DNA of 64,000 bases from Coenobita brevimanus (taxonomy: Eukaryota; Arthropoda; Malacostraca; Decapoda; Coenobitidae). A program made the position numbers and the translations under genes. The notes beneath the pieces are model-generated. The model was not told where the DNA came from. It did not search any database and saw only the letters and a program-made list of their open reading frames with translations. Position 1 is the stretch's first letter, and every line of letters begins with the position of its first letter. This document shows positions 43,954 through 55,206 of this stretch, in pieces. The stretch covers positions 24,868,101-24,932,100 of the forward strand of contig CM064632.1 of NCBI GenBank assembly GCA_032717465.1, given 5' to 3'.

Positions 43954-43997
<44 letters not shown>
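43954..43997. repeat. (GT)n microsatellite
   Basis: About 22 GT units. Confidence 0.95.
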
Positions 43998-43998
<1 letters not shown>

Positions 43999-44004
43999 AA
44001 ATAA

Positions 44005-44830
44005 CTTGCACAGTATTTATTTGATCTGGACCAAACTCGGTGCACTGGTCAGCAATGAGTAAACCTTTTGTTTCGAGAAAATTAGGTCAGAGGTCAAAGT
44101 CACAAGGCAAATCAACTTAAAAATTTTATCCGATTTAGTCCATACTTTGAGGAAGGGTTCAGGATAAGGCGAAAATAAGAGGAATCGATTTTGAAAACAA
44201 TCACTCAAAGGTCAAGGTCACAGAGAAAGGTCAAAGGCCAAGGATATAGGGCATGATCAACTCAGACAATACTGATCTGATTCATACCAAACTTGATGGC
44301 AGAGTTGAAGATCAGGCAAAAATGAAAGGGATCCATTTTTGCAAACAAAGTGGAAGGTCACAATACATGGTTAAAGTTCAACCGTGTGTCTGTGTGAGAA
44401 CAAAATAAATGAAATGCTTTTGTGCCGATTTGAAGCTAACTTGGTGGATGAGTTGAGGATCACCCAAGAAGCTGACCTTTTTCTTTCCTCTCATTTTCTA
44501 AACAATAAATCAAACCTCAAGGTCACATAGCAAGGTCATCTCAAACAGCTTTTATATGATGCAGACGAAACTATGTAGAAGGATTTAATCTACATAACGA
44601 TTACGAGGTTCAGTTATGAGAACTATATGTCAAAGGTTAAGGTCAAAGGGAAAGGTCAAAGGTGAAGGTCACAGGGCAAAGTCAACTCAGTTTTGCTCTC
44701 ATTTGACTCAACGATGGTGGAAGGAATCACAGCTAGGTACAAATGAAGTGATTCGAGTTTAAGATTAATCTGTCAAAAGTCAAGGTCACAGGAGAAAGTC
44801 AAATATTCTGTCCGTGGACCAGTTGGTGGG
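44005..44830 (+). repeat. GGTCAAAGGTCAAGGTCACAGGGCAAGGTCA repeat family, copy 2
   Basis: Six to seven degenerate units of about 110-130 bp. Each has the motif cluster GTCAAAGGTCAAGGTCACAG, then GGCAAGGTCAACTCA, then TTTTATCCGATT.A..CCAAACTTGGTGG and GTTGAGGATCAGGCAAAAATGA. Motif clusters lie at about 44090, 44210, 44350, 44515, 44635 and 44775. Shared with 23005-23670. Confidence 0.75.
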
Positions 44831-44880
44831 CGAGGGTGTTGCACTCTGAGTGATCCTTCTTGATTATTTATGTACAGTTC

Positions 44881-44948
44881 GGGGGGGGGGGGGCGATGAT
44901 AACGATGAAATAATAATAACAACAATAATAATACTGTAATAATAATAA

Positions 44949-44990
<42 letters not shown>

Positions 44991-44992
44991 GG

Positions 44993-45058
<66 letters not shown>

Positions 45059-45180
45059 TACTATTAATATTAGGAATATCATCATCATCATCATACCACC
45101 ACCACCACCATCATCGTAAGCCAGAAGACACGGCATTATTATTATTATTATTATTTTATTATTTTTTTTTTTTTAGGCGT
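44881..45180. repeat. Poly(G), (ATA/TAT)n, (CAT)n and (ACC)n microsatellite cluster
   Basis: G run at 44880-44893, TTA trinucleotides 44948-45030, CAT 45029-45057, CATCAT/CACCAC 45078-45113, TTA again 45136-45160. The Leu/Ser/His-rich plus-strand frame across it is an artefact. Confidence 0.9.
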
Positions 45181-45279
45181 AATAAGGTGACCAAACAACC
45201 CAGACTAATCACTGGCAGAGAACAGAATACCACGGTGGCCATAGAGTCAGTAGTGGCAACAGATATAAATTTTGGTGTG

Positions 45280-47681
45280 TTTTTTTTAATTCAAGAAAGA
45301 AGGAACAAAAGGCCAGGAGCCCGCAAACCATTCCTTTCAAGAAAAAACAAAAACAATACAAGAGAAAGCCAAATTCAAGATCAGTTCATTTCAAGATGCC
45401 TGGACACACCGCATTAAAAGACTGGAGATCATAGGATGTAGTAAATACAGACAGAGGGAGACAGATCCAGAAATGACCTGTCGCATAAATGAAAGACTGG
45501 GAGTAACGATTAACTCTTGCATTAGAGTTGGACAGAAAGAGATGAGAATTTGTTGCTAGACGGGTGCTATGTGCCCATCGTAGAGGTGAAGGGATGCAAG
45601 CAGACAGTTCAGAGAAGCAGTGACCATTGATGTAGCGATAGAAAAAAAGATAAAGATGCAACAGTGTGGCGAAGAGACAGAGGTTGAAGGGAGCAAGTAA
45701 GAGGATGAGAGTTGATGAGATGAAAAGCCTTTGACTCCACCCTATTGAAAAGAGCTGTATGTGGGGAGCCTCCCCACACATGAGAGTTGTACTCTAAACA
45801 GGGGCGAATAAAACCCCTGTATAAAGTCAACAACTGTGCAGGGGTAAAGAAGGTACTGCGTCGGCTTAGCACACCTAATCTCTTTGAAGCAGATGTTACA
45901 AGAGATGTAATATGATTTTCAAGATAAGTCCCGAGTGAATGAAACCCCATGTATGTTCAAGGATGATGCTGGATTGAGATGGATAATATTAAACCTTACA
46001 GGGTACTCCTGTTGAAGATTTTGTCGGGTTGATAGGTGTAAAAGCTGAGTTTTAGATGCATTAAAAACAGCATGATTATTTTTACCCCAGTCAGAGACAC
46101 AAGCCAAGTCAGACATTAGGTGTGCCATAGCCTCATCCCATGTTTGTTCAAGTAACTGCTGAGATGGACGTTGCGGGAACCAAATAGAAAGGTGAAGTGT
46201 GTAATCATCAGCGTACGAGTGGATAGGGTTAGATGTACAGCTTAGAAGGTCATTGATGAATACAAGAAAGAGAGTTGGTGATAGGACAGAGCCCTGAGGA
46301 AAACCACTGTTGATAGATCTAGGAGAAGAACGATGGCCGTCTACAACAGCAGCTGTAGAATGACCAGAAAGGAAGCAATTGATGAACGCAGAGATAGAAG
46401 GATAGAAACCGTAAGAGGGCAGTTTGGAAATTAAAGATTTATGCCAGACTCGATCAAAAGCCTTTGAGATGTCAGCGCAATGGCAAAGCTGTCGCCAAAG
46501 TCCCGAAATGAGGAGGACCAGGAGTCTGAAAGGTAGGAGAGAAGATAGCCAGTGGAGCGTCCCTGACCGAATCCATACTGATGATCAGAAAGAAGGTTGT
46601 GATAGGAAAGATGCTTTAAAATTTTTACTGTTAAAAACTGACATGAAAACTTTTGAGACACAGGATGTTAAAGCAGTTGGACGATAGGTAGAGGGTTGGG
46701 AATGGTCAACCTTCTTTGGGACTGGCTGAATGAGAGCAAACTTCCAGCAAAAAGGAAAGGTACAAGTTGACAGACAAAGGCGAGTTTGCCTAGGCAGGGC
46801 ACAGTTCTTGAGGACAACATGACAGACTCCATCAGGCCCATATGCCATGTTAAAGTTCAGGCCAGTGATGGCAAGAAAATACGTCAGCTGAAGAAATTTT
46901 AATGTCAGCCATTGAGGAAGTCTGAGGGAGGAAGAGATGGAGGAACAGCACCGGAATTGTCTAAGGTGGAATTGGGGAGAAAGTCTGAGTGAAGAGATCT
47001 GCTTTATCAGTAGAAGTAGCTACAGAGCCATCAGAATAGAAAAGAGGAGTGAAGTATGATGAGGTATTTTTTTTAGAAAGGTTTTGGCAAGGTGCCAGAA
47101 GAAGCGGGAAGAATTTGAGGTGGAGAGTTGAGAGCACTTAGTGCGGATGAAATTATTTTTAACAGTGTTAAGAACAGACTTAGGATGATTCTGGGCAGAA
47201 ACATAAAAAAGATGTGATTCAGGGGTGGGTTGGCTCCGATACCCTCTCCTTGTTGCGGACAGCATTAGAACAGGCATGATTAAACAAAGGCTTTCTTGCA
47301 TTAGTCAATGGAAATGAGCAAGGAATGTATGCTTCCATGCCCGAGAGAGTAACCTCCATAATGCGCAATTACACTCAGATGGCTCCCAGCCATGGAAACA
47401 ATAAACATTCCAGGGAAAATTAAGAAAGTACTGCCTGAGAGCCTCCCAATCCGCAGCTCCAAAGTGCCACAGACGACGTTTCTTTGGAGGAGTCCACAGG
47501 CCATGCTGGAGTGACAGGACAGGTTAAGGTAATAAGGTTGTGAACAGAGGAGCCCAACAGAGAGGAAAGATTAACAGTGTAAGCAGGATTAGTTGTAAGG
47601 AAGAGGTCAAGTATGTTGAAGCTCTCTCCAAGGCAGTCAGGGATATGGGTAGGGTGCTGTACAAGCTGCTCTAGGTCATTA
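45280..47681 (-). pseudogene. Jockey/CR1-type LINE, 3' portion (separated from its 5' portion by nested LTR elements)
   Basis: Minus-strand pieces in order from 47731: end of endonuclease (NDLEQLVQHPTHIPD, FNILDLFLTTNPAY, a degenerate S.HNLIT close), linker fragments at 47020-47301 (RSQPTPESHLFYVSAQNHPKSVL-like, SRFFWHLAKTF), RT fragments at 46431-46848 (YGPDGV, FALIQPVPKKVDHSQPSTYRP, YHNLLSDHQYGFGQGRST), then RPCLEYNSHVWGG, FNRVESKAFHLIN and SLRHTVASLSFF (45609-45950) and a C-terminal end at 45386-45600. Multiple frameshifts. The 3' end at 45280-45420 also exists as a solo copy at 38315-38475. The sequence jumps at 47681 to 62473, where the endonuclease's first half lies. Confidence 0.85.
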
Positions 47682-47686
47682 AGGTT

Positions 47687-48711
47687 TGTCACGAGTTGGC
47701 GTGATTCTCTATCTAAATAAACTCGTGACATTGAACTTTGGTGGGAAACCGCGAATTCTGGTGAATTCCCATAAGTATCACTCAGTCAACCGCCACGTAT
47801 TCACCTGATCGGGAGTGTTTTCAGAACATTTTTCACTGTTTCATAAGTGATCGTCCTTGCACGCGACAATGGTGCTTTCGCTGAGTGATTTATTATGGGC
47901 GTGTTTCACTCACTTACTTTGTGTTAGCCGTTAGCAAGTGCGGCCCGCCCTCGCCTCTCTCTCACAATTTGAATTCAGTCAGGATTAGAGCGTCGTGAAA
48001 ACAGGTTCGTTGGGGCCCAGTGTAGAGCAGCGCAGCCGTTGTCCAGTGAGTTTCTGAATTTCCACCTAGCGTGAATCGACGAGAGGTTTAGCATGTGTGG
48101 CAGGGTCCTTCCTCAGCAATGATGCCCAGTTCATCCCGGTTAGCCCACTCTCTGACCAGTATTTCTTTTCATTTTTCCTAGGCTTAAGAGTTTAGCTTTT
48201 GAGTGAGCGAGTGAGTGTGTTCTCCTTATTTTGAATTCATTTTGAAACATGTAACATAAATTTGTTTCATTGTAATTAATAAATTTTCAGTTCTTTTCTT
48301 TGAGTTTGATGTAATGTAAACTCGTGTTTTATTCTCCACATTCAGCTTATTTTAGTTATAGCTCCTAGTTTGCATAAAAAGCTTTGCATTATTCATAACT
48401 GGTACTTAGGCCAGATTCTTTTGTATTAAGCTTAAAATCCGTTGTGCAACCACGAGTTAATGCACCGGCAAGAACCTGTTTGTCATTAATAGCATTAGAT
48501 ATTGATTGTCAGGGGTGGAGTCAGTGTGAGTAATTAGTCTCTGCTGTGTACTGTTGGGAAAGTTTATAAATTCTCGTCCTTAGAGAATCGGCGAAGTAAG
48601 CCGGCATAAAGTAATCATTGCTTGATTTTCACAAGTCAATTCATTGTCCCTGTTTTCAAGTAGCATTTCAAGTATTATTAAATTATTAAATTTACAAAAA
48701 TCCCCGTGACA
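47687..48711 (+). repeat. Gypsy-1 5' LTR (1025 bp)
   Basis: Aligned by eye with 52487-52784 plus 61711-62467. The LTR holds an internal short inverted pair near its start: TGTCACGAGTT at 47687 and AACTCGTGACA at 47718. Confidence 0.93.
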
Positions 48712-48713
48712 TC

Positions 48714-48731
48714 TGGCGACCTCATTCCAGG
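48714..48731 (+). promoter_or_regulatory. Gypsy-1 primer-binding site
   Basis: TGGCGACCTCATTCCAGG starts 2 bp after the 5' LTR. The TGG start fits pairing with a tRNA 3' CCA; the tRNA species was not identified. Confidence 0.7.
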
Positions 48732-49035
48732 ATATTAACCCCTAGCTCTAAAGTTATTCACGAGACAATACTCAGTCACTCATACTTAGGTATTAATCAT
48801 TAAAGTCTATAGGCACTATCTTACTGGTGATTATTGATTCAGTTCTATTAATTTTACATAATAGTTTTTCATAGTCACTTGTTTGTTTAATTTTCTTTCT
48901 TTACCAGTTTAACTATATAAAACTGGTAACCACTAACTCGGTGCCTATATTCTTTATTCTCGATTATTGGCATCTTTCTCTGCAAAATAGCAGTCAGTGC
49001 TTGGTCTCTAGTTCACTCAGACTGGAGTTAGCATC

Positions 49036-50743
49036 ATGTCTACCGACGTCTATGTACAGTAAGCTAGAGATATGGGGCTTAGTGACCCCAAAGAAGTTAA
49101 AGAGTATGTCTTCTCTCGGCTTAGTCACGAGCACCATCGTGAGAATGATGTTCGCGAAGAGCGCCTAATTCAGAGTGAGGAAAGTGAGAGAGAACGTGAA
49201 AATGAATGAAAACAACGCGAACTCGAGTTAGAACACGAGCGAGAACAACGCGAATACGAGCGTGAACAACGAGAAAGAGAACGAGAACACGAACGTGCCG
49301 AGCGAGAAGCACGCGAAAAACATGAACTTGAAATGTTGAAGCTCAAGCGAGATTCCTTGGCTTCAGACACATCTGGTGCAGCTGGCCCAAGCTCCACGAG
49401 CGCTATCCCTGCACATATTATGGCGACCCCACACATCAAGCTTCCTCCACACAAGGAAGGCGAGCAAATCGAGCCATACGTAGCTCGTTTTGAAGACATG
49501 GCTCAACTTTACCAGCTGGATGAGGCAGCTAAGCGGCTTCAGTTTCTTAGCTTGTTTGAGGGCCCTGCCCTCGATATTCTCCACAGAATTCGTGGAGACA
49601 ATCTCACGTATGAGATGACGAAGGCCGCACACGTCAAAGCGTACGGTCTCACAGTTGACGACGCAAAGAGTCCGTTAACAGGAAAAAGAGACTGCTGTTC
49701 AGTTTCTTGACTGGCTTACTGCTTACTTAGATGAGTGGGTCGAGAAAGGTGAAACTCCTTCCACGCGTGAGAGGATAATTGACCTTATGCTGCACACGCA
49801 GCTAGAAAAGTCGTGGCCTACTGAACTTATGGCTCAGCTTAAGATCTGCCAGGTGAGGGATGCCAGCCAAATGGTGGAGAAGGCTGATGCATTCTTCACT
49901 GCATTCGGGTATCAAACTCGCAAGCAGCATACCTGGAACAGGAAAGCTTATAAATCTGGGAAACCACTCCAGACTGAACCCCAGCAACAAGGCCGTTCTC
50001 AGCACAATGGCCAAGGTCCAAAACCGCAGAGGAAGGACCAGGGGCAAAACACCCAGAAACCTGAGTGGAAGGGGTACAACAGGTACCCTAACCAGCAGCA
50101 GTATCAGCCATGCAACTGACCGTCGGGACTGTCCTTTTTAGCACCAGCCCCTTGGAGGCAGGAGGCTAACGCAGCCTTCATTCCTCAACAGCAGCACGGT
50201 GGTCACGTCCCTACCAGTATGGGTACTCCCCCACAGTTCTCTAGTCCCACAGCGGCAGTGAACACTCTGCCACAGGAGGTCAATGCTCCATCTCCCCTGA
50301 CATTGAGTATGACCCCTCAAATATCTAATTCTCAGGGCACCATGTTTGCCGCATCATTTATTCAGCAGCCTAATCAGTGGCTGGCTGCTTCCTCCACAGG
50401 CCCTCCTACAAGTGACAGTGCCTTCCTTGTTCAGCCAGGGTTTGTGGAATGCATTCCTGTGAAGGTCCTGAGAGATAATGGATCCTCAGGTTGCTCTGTC
50501 AAGCAGAGTCTAGTTCGGCCTGAGCAGTACACAGGTCGACAGATCCAAGCTAACCTTATTGATGGATCAGTGAGATTGTTCCCTGAGGCATGTATCCAGG
50601 TGGCATCTCCATTTTACACTGGTATGACAGTTGCAGTTATCATGCCAGAACCCTTATTTGACCTTATCATAGGCAATATTCCCGGTGCCAAGGATAGTTG
50701 CACTGAAGATGATGCTACTCAGACTTTGGCTACAGTAACATGA
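49036..50743 (+). pseudogene. Gypsy-1 Gag and protease, broken
   Basis: From the ATG at 49036 the frame shows a TAA at 49060 and a TGA at 49207, inside an Arg/Glu-rich coiled-coil region (REQREYEREQRERERE). The Gag core follows (KLPPHKEGEQIEPYVARFED, FEGPALDILHRI). The frame shifts by +1 near 49685 and continues with LDEWVEKGETP, MLHTQLEKSWP, VEKADAFFTAFG, a Gln-rich basic tail, and another TGA at 50117. 50219-50743 ends in a retropepsin-like segment with VLRDNGSSGCSV (Asn where DTGSS would have Thr) and FDLIIGNIPGAKD. Cys-His knuckles were not found. No functional product is expected. Confidence 0.85.
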
Positions 50744-50819
50744 ACCATGGCTGAGGCTCCAAACTATGTCACCCCGGTGACCATTGAATCACCGCAAGAA
50801 TCTAATGTGTAGCCAAGTT

Positions 50820-51380
50820 GTTGTTCAAGAACAGCATTCTGATCTGACACTTGCTGCCGTGTGAAAGAAACAAAAGGGTAGAGTGATAAAGTATTCACGG
50901 TGAGGTCAAGCCAAGTTCCTTTGCAAACAAGGACAGCTGTACCGTGAGTCACGAACACCCCAGGGCGAGGTTCGACTGCAGTTTGTCATTCACGTTAACT
51001 ACCGCCTAGCATTGTTAGAAAGGGGTCATTGTTCAACTTCAGGAGGTCACATGAGCAAAAGGAAAACCCAGGGCCATATCCGTGCTGACTATTTCTGGCC
51101 AGGAATGGGACGAGAGATAGATAGTTTTGTGCATTTCTGCAATGTGTGTCCACGTACCACTAATCAGAGACATGTCCTTCCTGTGCCATTTGAAACCACA
51201 CCCATAATCTCTGAGTCAGTTGAGAGACCGGGCAGTGGTGAAGTGGGTGCAGACCTGATGTTTCACCCGTTGGCCCCACAGGACACAGTATGTCCAGGGC
51301 CTGTACAGTACATACATATGTATCGTAAGTTAAGGGGAAGTTCGAGAACCCCACAGAGACAGTCCCGAGGCTGTGTATGA
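50820..51380 (+). pseudogene. Gypsy-1 integrase N-terminal fragment
   Basis: Directly after the protease region comes the stretch preceding integrase (FLCKQGQLYRES, VRLQFVIHVNYR), then the zinc-binding domain with GGHMSKRKT, FWPGMGREI and FVHFCNVCPRTT. The sequence then leaves integrase homology by about 51240, so the DDE core is missing. The RT and RNase H that should lie before it are absent, showing a deletion of roughly 2-3 kb near 50745-50820. Confidence 0.8.
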
Positions 51381-51529
51381 ATTACCTTGTGGAACGTCTC
51401 AAGCTGTGGGCCTCTCAGAGGATTCCTGGAGAATGCACATTATCCACATGAGTGTTCACACCCACGGTGGGTGCTAAAAGGTGACCTGCCCGAAATTGCG
51501 TAGGGATTCTCAGCTTCCTAATGTTAATC

Positions 51530-51910
51530 GTAAGTGTAGAGTTAGTTTAACCAGGTTCCATTAGTGAATCGCCGTGTTTGATGTCCTGCACAAATGCCCA
51601 GTCTTTTCACTCATGACCATGTTCCCTGGTTAATTTAGTGAATTGCAGTGTTTGATGTCCTGCACAAACGCCCAGACTTTTCGCTAATAAGGTTTAGAGT
51701 TTAACCAGTAAATTGGGTTCCATTAGCGAATCGCAGCGTTTGATGTCCTGCACAGACGCCCAGTCTTTTCGCTCATGACCACATTCCCTCGTTAATTTAG
51801 CAAATTGCAGCGTTTGATGTCCAGCACAAACGCCCAGTCTTTTCGCTAATTAGGTTTAGAGTTTAACTCGTAAACTGGGTCAGCATTTGATGTCCTGCAG
51901 AGACGCCTTG
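51530..51910. repeat. About 162-bp higher-order tandem repeat in the Gypsy-1 3' region
   Basis: The string GTTTGATGTCCTGCACA.ACGCCCAG starts at 51576, 51650, 51738 and 51812, and again degenerate at about 51885. Spacings alternate 74, 88, 74, 73 bp, so a 162-bp unit made of two related halves has been duplicated. Confidence 0.85.
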
Positions 51911-52486
51911 ACTACGTTTCCTGGTTAATAATGTAAATAGTGTACTTTTTGTAACATAGGTACTGACTACTAGGCAGAGAGAGAAATGACATTTTTGATG
52001 CTCCACCTTGATTGCTTTCGCAGGTGCAGCTGGCGGGTGCAGCATTGCCGTGCAGAACAGCTGATTGTCCCTGATGCATGCTGCTGCCTCTTCTCTTCTG
52101 CCTCGTCATCATTATTTACTATAAATTTGTATTACATGATTTTACACGTAGGTACAGTTACACCACAACTGTCACACCTACACCCTGTATATTACATACA
52201 TCATGCTACATAACAATAAGTTGTTAATGCAAATGTAGCAAACTTTTCGCTCAGTTTGACCTGAGTACAGGATTTTTCATCGTCGTCACGGAGTTTTTTC
52301 TTCAAGCTTGCTTCTATTAACGTAAATACGAGGTTTTTTCACTCACTGGCGACTGTGACTTTCTCCTGTAGCAGGATAGCACACACACCACAGTGTGAAT
52401 CTTGTGTGACTGAGTTAGGATTTATATGTATGTATAATGAAAATTTTTTTCCTGAGGGAAAAAAATTGATTTTGATGGGGCATAAT
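51911..52486 (+). other. Gypsy-1 3' untranslated region
   Basis: No ORF of note. GGGAAAAAAATTGATTTTGATGGGG just before the 3' LTR is a weak polypurine-tract candidate. Confidence 0.5.
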
Positions 52487-52784
52487 GTCATGAGTTGGCG
52501 CGATTCTCTATCTAAATAAACTCGTGACATTGAACTATGATGGGAAACCGTGAATTCAAGTGAATTCCCATAAGTATCACTCAGTCAACTGCCACGTATT
52601 CACCCGATTGGGAGTGTTTTCAGAACATTTTTCACTGTTTCATAAGTGACCGTCCTTGTGTGCAACAATGACGCTTTTGCTGAGTGATTTATTATGGGCG
52701 TGTTTTGCTCACTTTCTTTGTGTTAGCCATTAGCAAGTGCGGCCCACCCTCGCCTCTCTCTCACAATTTGAATTCAGTCAGGAT
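52487..52784 (+). repeat. Gypsy-1 3' LTR, first part
   Basis: Matches 47687-47983 of the 5' LTR (TGTCATGAGTTGGCGCGATTC...). Cut at GGAT by Gypsy-2. Confidence 0.92.
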
Positions 52785-53018
52785 TGTAACTTGCAATACT
52801 TTGGTGATAGAAACTCCGTGTACAAACAGCTAGATAAGGAGTTTATTACAAGCTCACAGTAAAATAGTCTGCTCGTCTCCGCTGTCTGCTATCAACTGAT
52901 GCAATAACACCGTCTTCAGGCGTGGGAGTGTGCTGACCTAGCAAGATTAGTGGGGGCATGTATGCATTGGGGGGAGACATATATACATCGGGGGTAGACA
53001 TATCGTGGAGGGGGTACA
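52785..53018 (-). repeat. Gypsy-2 3' LTR (234 bp)
   Basis: Near-identical to 61478-61706. On the minus strand it is preceded by the purine-rich CCCAGGGGAGTAG (53019-53031), a good polypurine tract. Confidence 0.94.
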
Positions 53019-53472
53019 CTACTCCCCTGGGTAGCTGAGACGGTGTCTCCTGACACCGGGAGGTAAATGGTGTTTGATTATAGTAGTAAGGCAGGACCGG
53101 GAGGTTTGTACAAGGGATAAGTATGATACAGGGGCAGTAGGGGAGACATGGCCATGTTGAGGGGAGGGAATTAGAAGGATATATACAGATAAGATATACA
53201 AGGATTAATAGGTACAAATCCAGTAAGGGTCGAAGGTATATGTAAATATAACGGGAATTACACAATAATAGTTTGATACATGATAAACAAGGAGTAGATA
53301 TGAGAGTTCTATTATTGTTCTTCCTTCATTTTTTTTTTTTTTGTATTTTCGGTAGGATACACTGGCACTCAGTAATGCATGAAAGAAATACCATCATTTT
53401 CTAGTAGGCAGAGTGCTGTTCACAGTTTGGTTAATTGTTAGATGGCAATGGTAGTCACTGAATGTGAGGGCA
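53019..53472 (-). other. Gypsy-2 3' untranslated region with polypurine tract
   Basis: 454 bp between the env stop and the 3' LTR. Poly(T) on the plus strand at 53331-53342. No ORF of note. Confidence 0.6.
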
Positions 53473-55182
53473 CTAAGTACGGGGAGTTTCTACGTCGTGT
53501 GTAGGGCGTACTATGCCTGTAGCGACTCTGATTTCCTGGAGTCGTCGTTCCATTTTTCTGACACAACAATGCACTGCACAGATGATGAGTAGAAAACCTA
53601 TGAAAGCGATAACCACAGGGGGAAACACAACTGTTGGATGAACCCATGAACGGCTGAAGGCCAGAGAGAATTGATCCATAATGAAATCACTGTCATTGAG
53701 GAAGGTTAGCATGCGCAAGTTGGGGAAGGTGATGGTAATGTTGGCAGATGGTAGGGTAGAAGGCATGTCGAGTGGTTGAAAGATGTCATAGGAGTGATTA
53801 CGAACAGCCTGGTGATAGCGAGTGGCGTAAGTGATGACGGACTCTGATGTGACGGTACAATAGTCAGGGGCTTTGTAAAGACTACTAGCGGGGACTGAGC
53901 GAACGGAAGAGCCAGGACACATGATTGTGACAGAGATGGGAACAGCAAAGAAGAAATACTGGACATGGTTGAGGTGAGCATGGTGGACCGGGAGGTCAGG
54001 AGCTGGGACAAAAGAACAGGCTGAGTAGATGGAATGGTTGCGAACTAAAGCAGACTCACAGGGTGCAGCACTGCTAGGGAAGATAGCGAAAAGGTGGGCA
54101 GCACAGAGACGAGAGGTCGGAGTAAGGGAGGAACATTGCTGGAGGTCTTCAGAAGAAAGGAAGGCAACGGAAAGATGATCATGGGAGAGGAGGAAATATT
54201 CTGAAGAAACAGATACCTGTAACAAGGAGTTGTTGAGGCGGAAAGGGAAGGGAATGATGTGGAAAAGGTTAAAGGTTATGGCAGAACGGAGAGGAATATG
54301 GACGACGACGTATGTGGTGAGAAGAGTGGCTTCGAGAACAGGATAATAATATTCAAGGGAGGAGTAAGGGAGGACTGGGGAGAGACCGAAGGTGGAGTGA
54401 GCCCATTCCAGGACAGAACGGAGAGCTGAGACAGGTACTAAGTTGGCAGTGACACGTCCATTGATAGCATCGACCAGGATACGAACCAAGGCAGAGACTT
54501 GAGACAAGATAGAGTCAATGGCAAGCTGGAGATTATCCATGTTGAGTTTGAGGTAGAAGAACTGAGAGATAACGTTGAGATCTGAAAGGTGGCGTTGTAA
54601 GATATCGGTGAAATTGTTTAGAGTGGACGTGACTTCATTGAGTTGGGTTGTGAGCTTCTGTAACATAGTGTGTTGGATTTTAATGACTCGGCGTTGTGAT
54701 TCTAGGGCTGAAGCTAAATGAGTGAGATCAGATTTAAAGCCAGAAATGTCACGGGCTGTAGCAACGCCAAACAAGCCACTCAGAATCTCACCGCCGAAGT
54801 TGAAGAGACCTCGTTTCACATGAGAATGACCCATGGGTGTCTGAATGGAAAATGTGTCATTGAGCTCAGTGAATCTGTTACTTATGTATTGCAATTGCCA
54901 GGAGAGTGGGAGGAAAAGGTTATAGAGATACTCATTCGGGTTGTGTGTCCCCATGAGAGCCGTGAGATGGTTCCTGATTCCGCGGAGCTGGTGCACGTAG
55001 GCAGGTAGGGCAATGGCTACGTCGGCCAGGGGCGCAAGATCGTAGCGCAAAGAGGCTACGTCTTTGATAAGCATTACCTCGCCTCCCGAGCCGACCAAGG
55101 CCCCGGGACGTACTCCACCATCGTCCTGACCTGACCCAGACCCCAGGAGGGTCAGCACTGCCAGCAGGGAGATCGCTAACAT
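53473..55182 (-). CDS. env: Gypsy-2 envelope, F-type fusion glycoprotein (Env)
   Basis: 569 codons, uninterrupted. A signal peptide covers about residues 1-19 (hydrophobic LAISLLAVLTLLG). A furin-like site HVKR at 121-124 is followed at once by GLFNFGGEI...LFGVA (125-142), the fusion-peptide pattern shared by errantivirus Env and baculovirus F. The first site position is His, not Arg. Heptad-rich helices follow at about 150-240. Six Cys lie between 350 and 442, with N-glycosylation sites at 108, 190, 382, 462, 481 and 496. A transmembrane helix at about 517-538 precedes a 30-residue basic cytoplasmic tail. It would mediate membrane fusion at a virus-like particle surface. It starts 24 bp after the integrase stop, in the same frame; expression is usually from a spliced RNA. 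All expected parts of the family are present. Confidence 0.9.
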   Translation of the reverse strand: MLAISLLAVLTLLGSGSGQDDGGVRPGALVGSGGEVMLIKDVASLRYDLAPLADVAIALPAYVHQLRGIRNHLTALMGTHNPNEYLYNLFLPLSWQLQYISNRFTELNDTFSIQTPMGHSHVKRGLFNFGGEILSGLFGVATARDISGFKSDLTHLASALESQRRVIKIQHTMLQKLTTQLNEVTSTLNNFTDILQRHLSDLNVISQFFYLKLNMDNLQLAIDSILSQVSALVRILVDAINGRVTANLVPVSALRSVLEWAHSTFGLSPVLPYSSLEYYYPVLEATLLTTYVVVHIPLRSAITFNLFHIIPFPFRLNNSLLQVSVSSEYFLLSHDHLSVAFLSSEDLQQCSSLTPTSRLCAAHLFAIFPSSAAPCESALVRNHSIYSACSFVPAPDLPVHHAHLNHVQYFFFAVPISVTIMCPGSSVRSVPASSLYKAPDYCTVTSESVITYATRYHQAVRNHSYDIFQPLDMPSTLPSANITITFPNLRMLTFLNDSDFIMDQFSLAFSRSWVHPTVVFPPVVIAFIGFLLIICAVHCCVRKMERRLQEIRVATGIVRPTHDVETPRT

Positions 55183-55206
55183 CGTACCTAGAAAATCAGG
55201 GTAGAG

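Noticed and set aside
44992..45417. 141-codon Leu/Ser/His-rich ORF
   Set aside because: Runs from trinucleotide repeats into the 3' end of a LINE copy.
53706..54011. 101-codon minus-strand ORF within env
   Set aside because: Shadow frame of the envelope gene.
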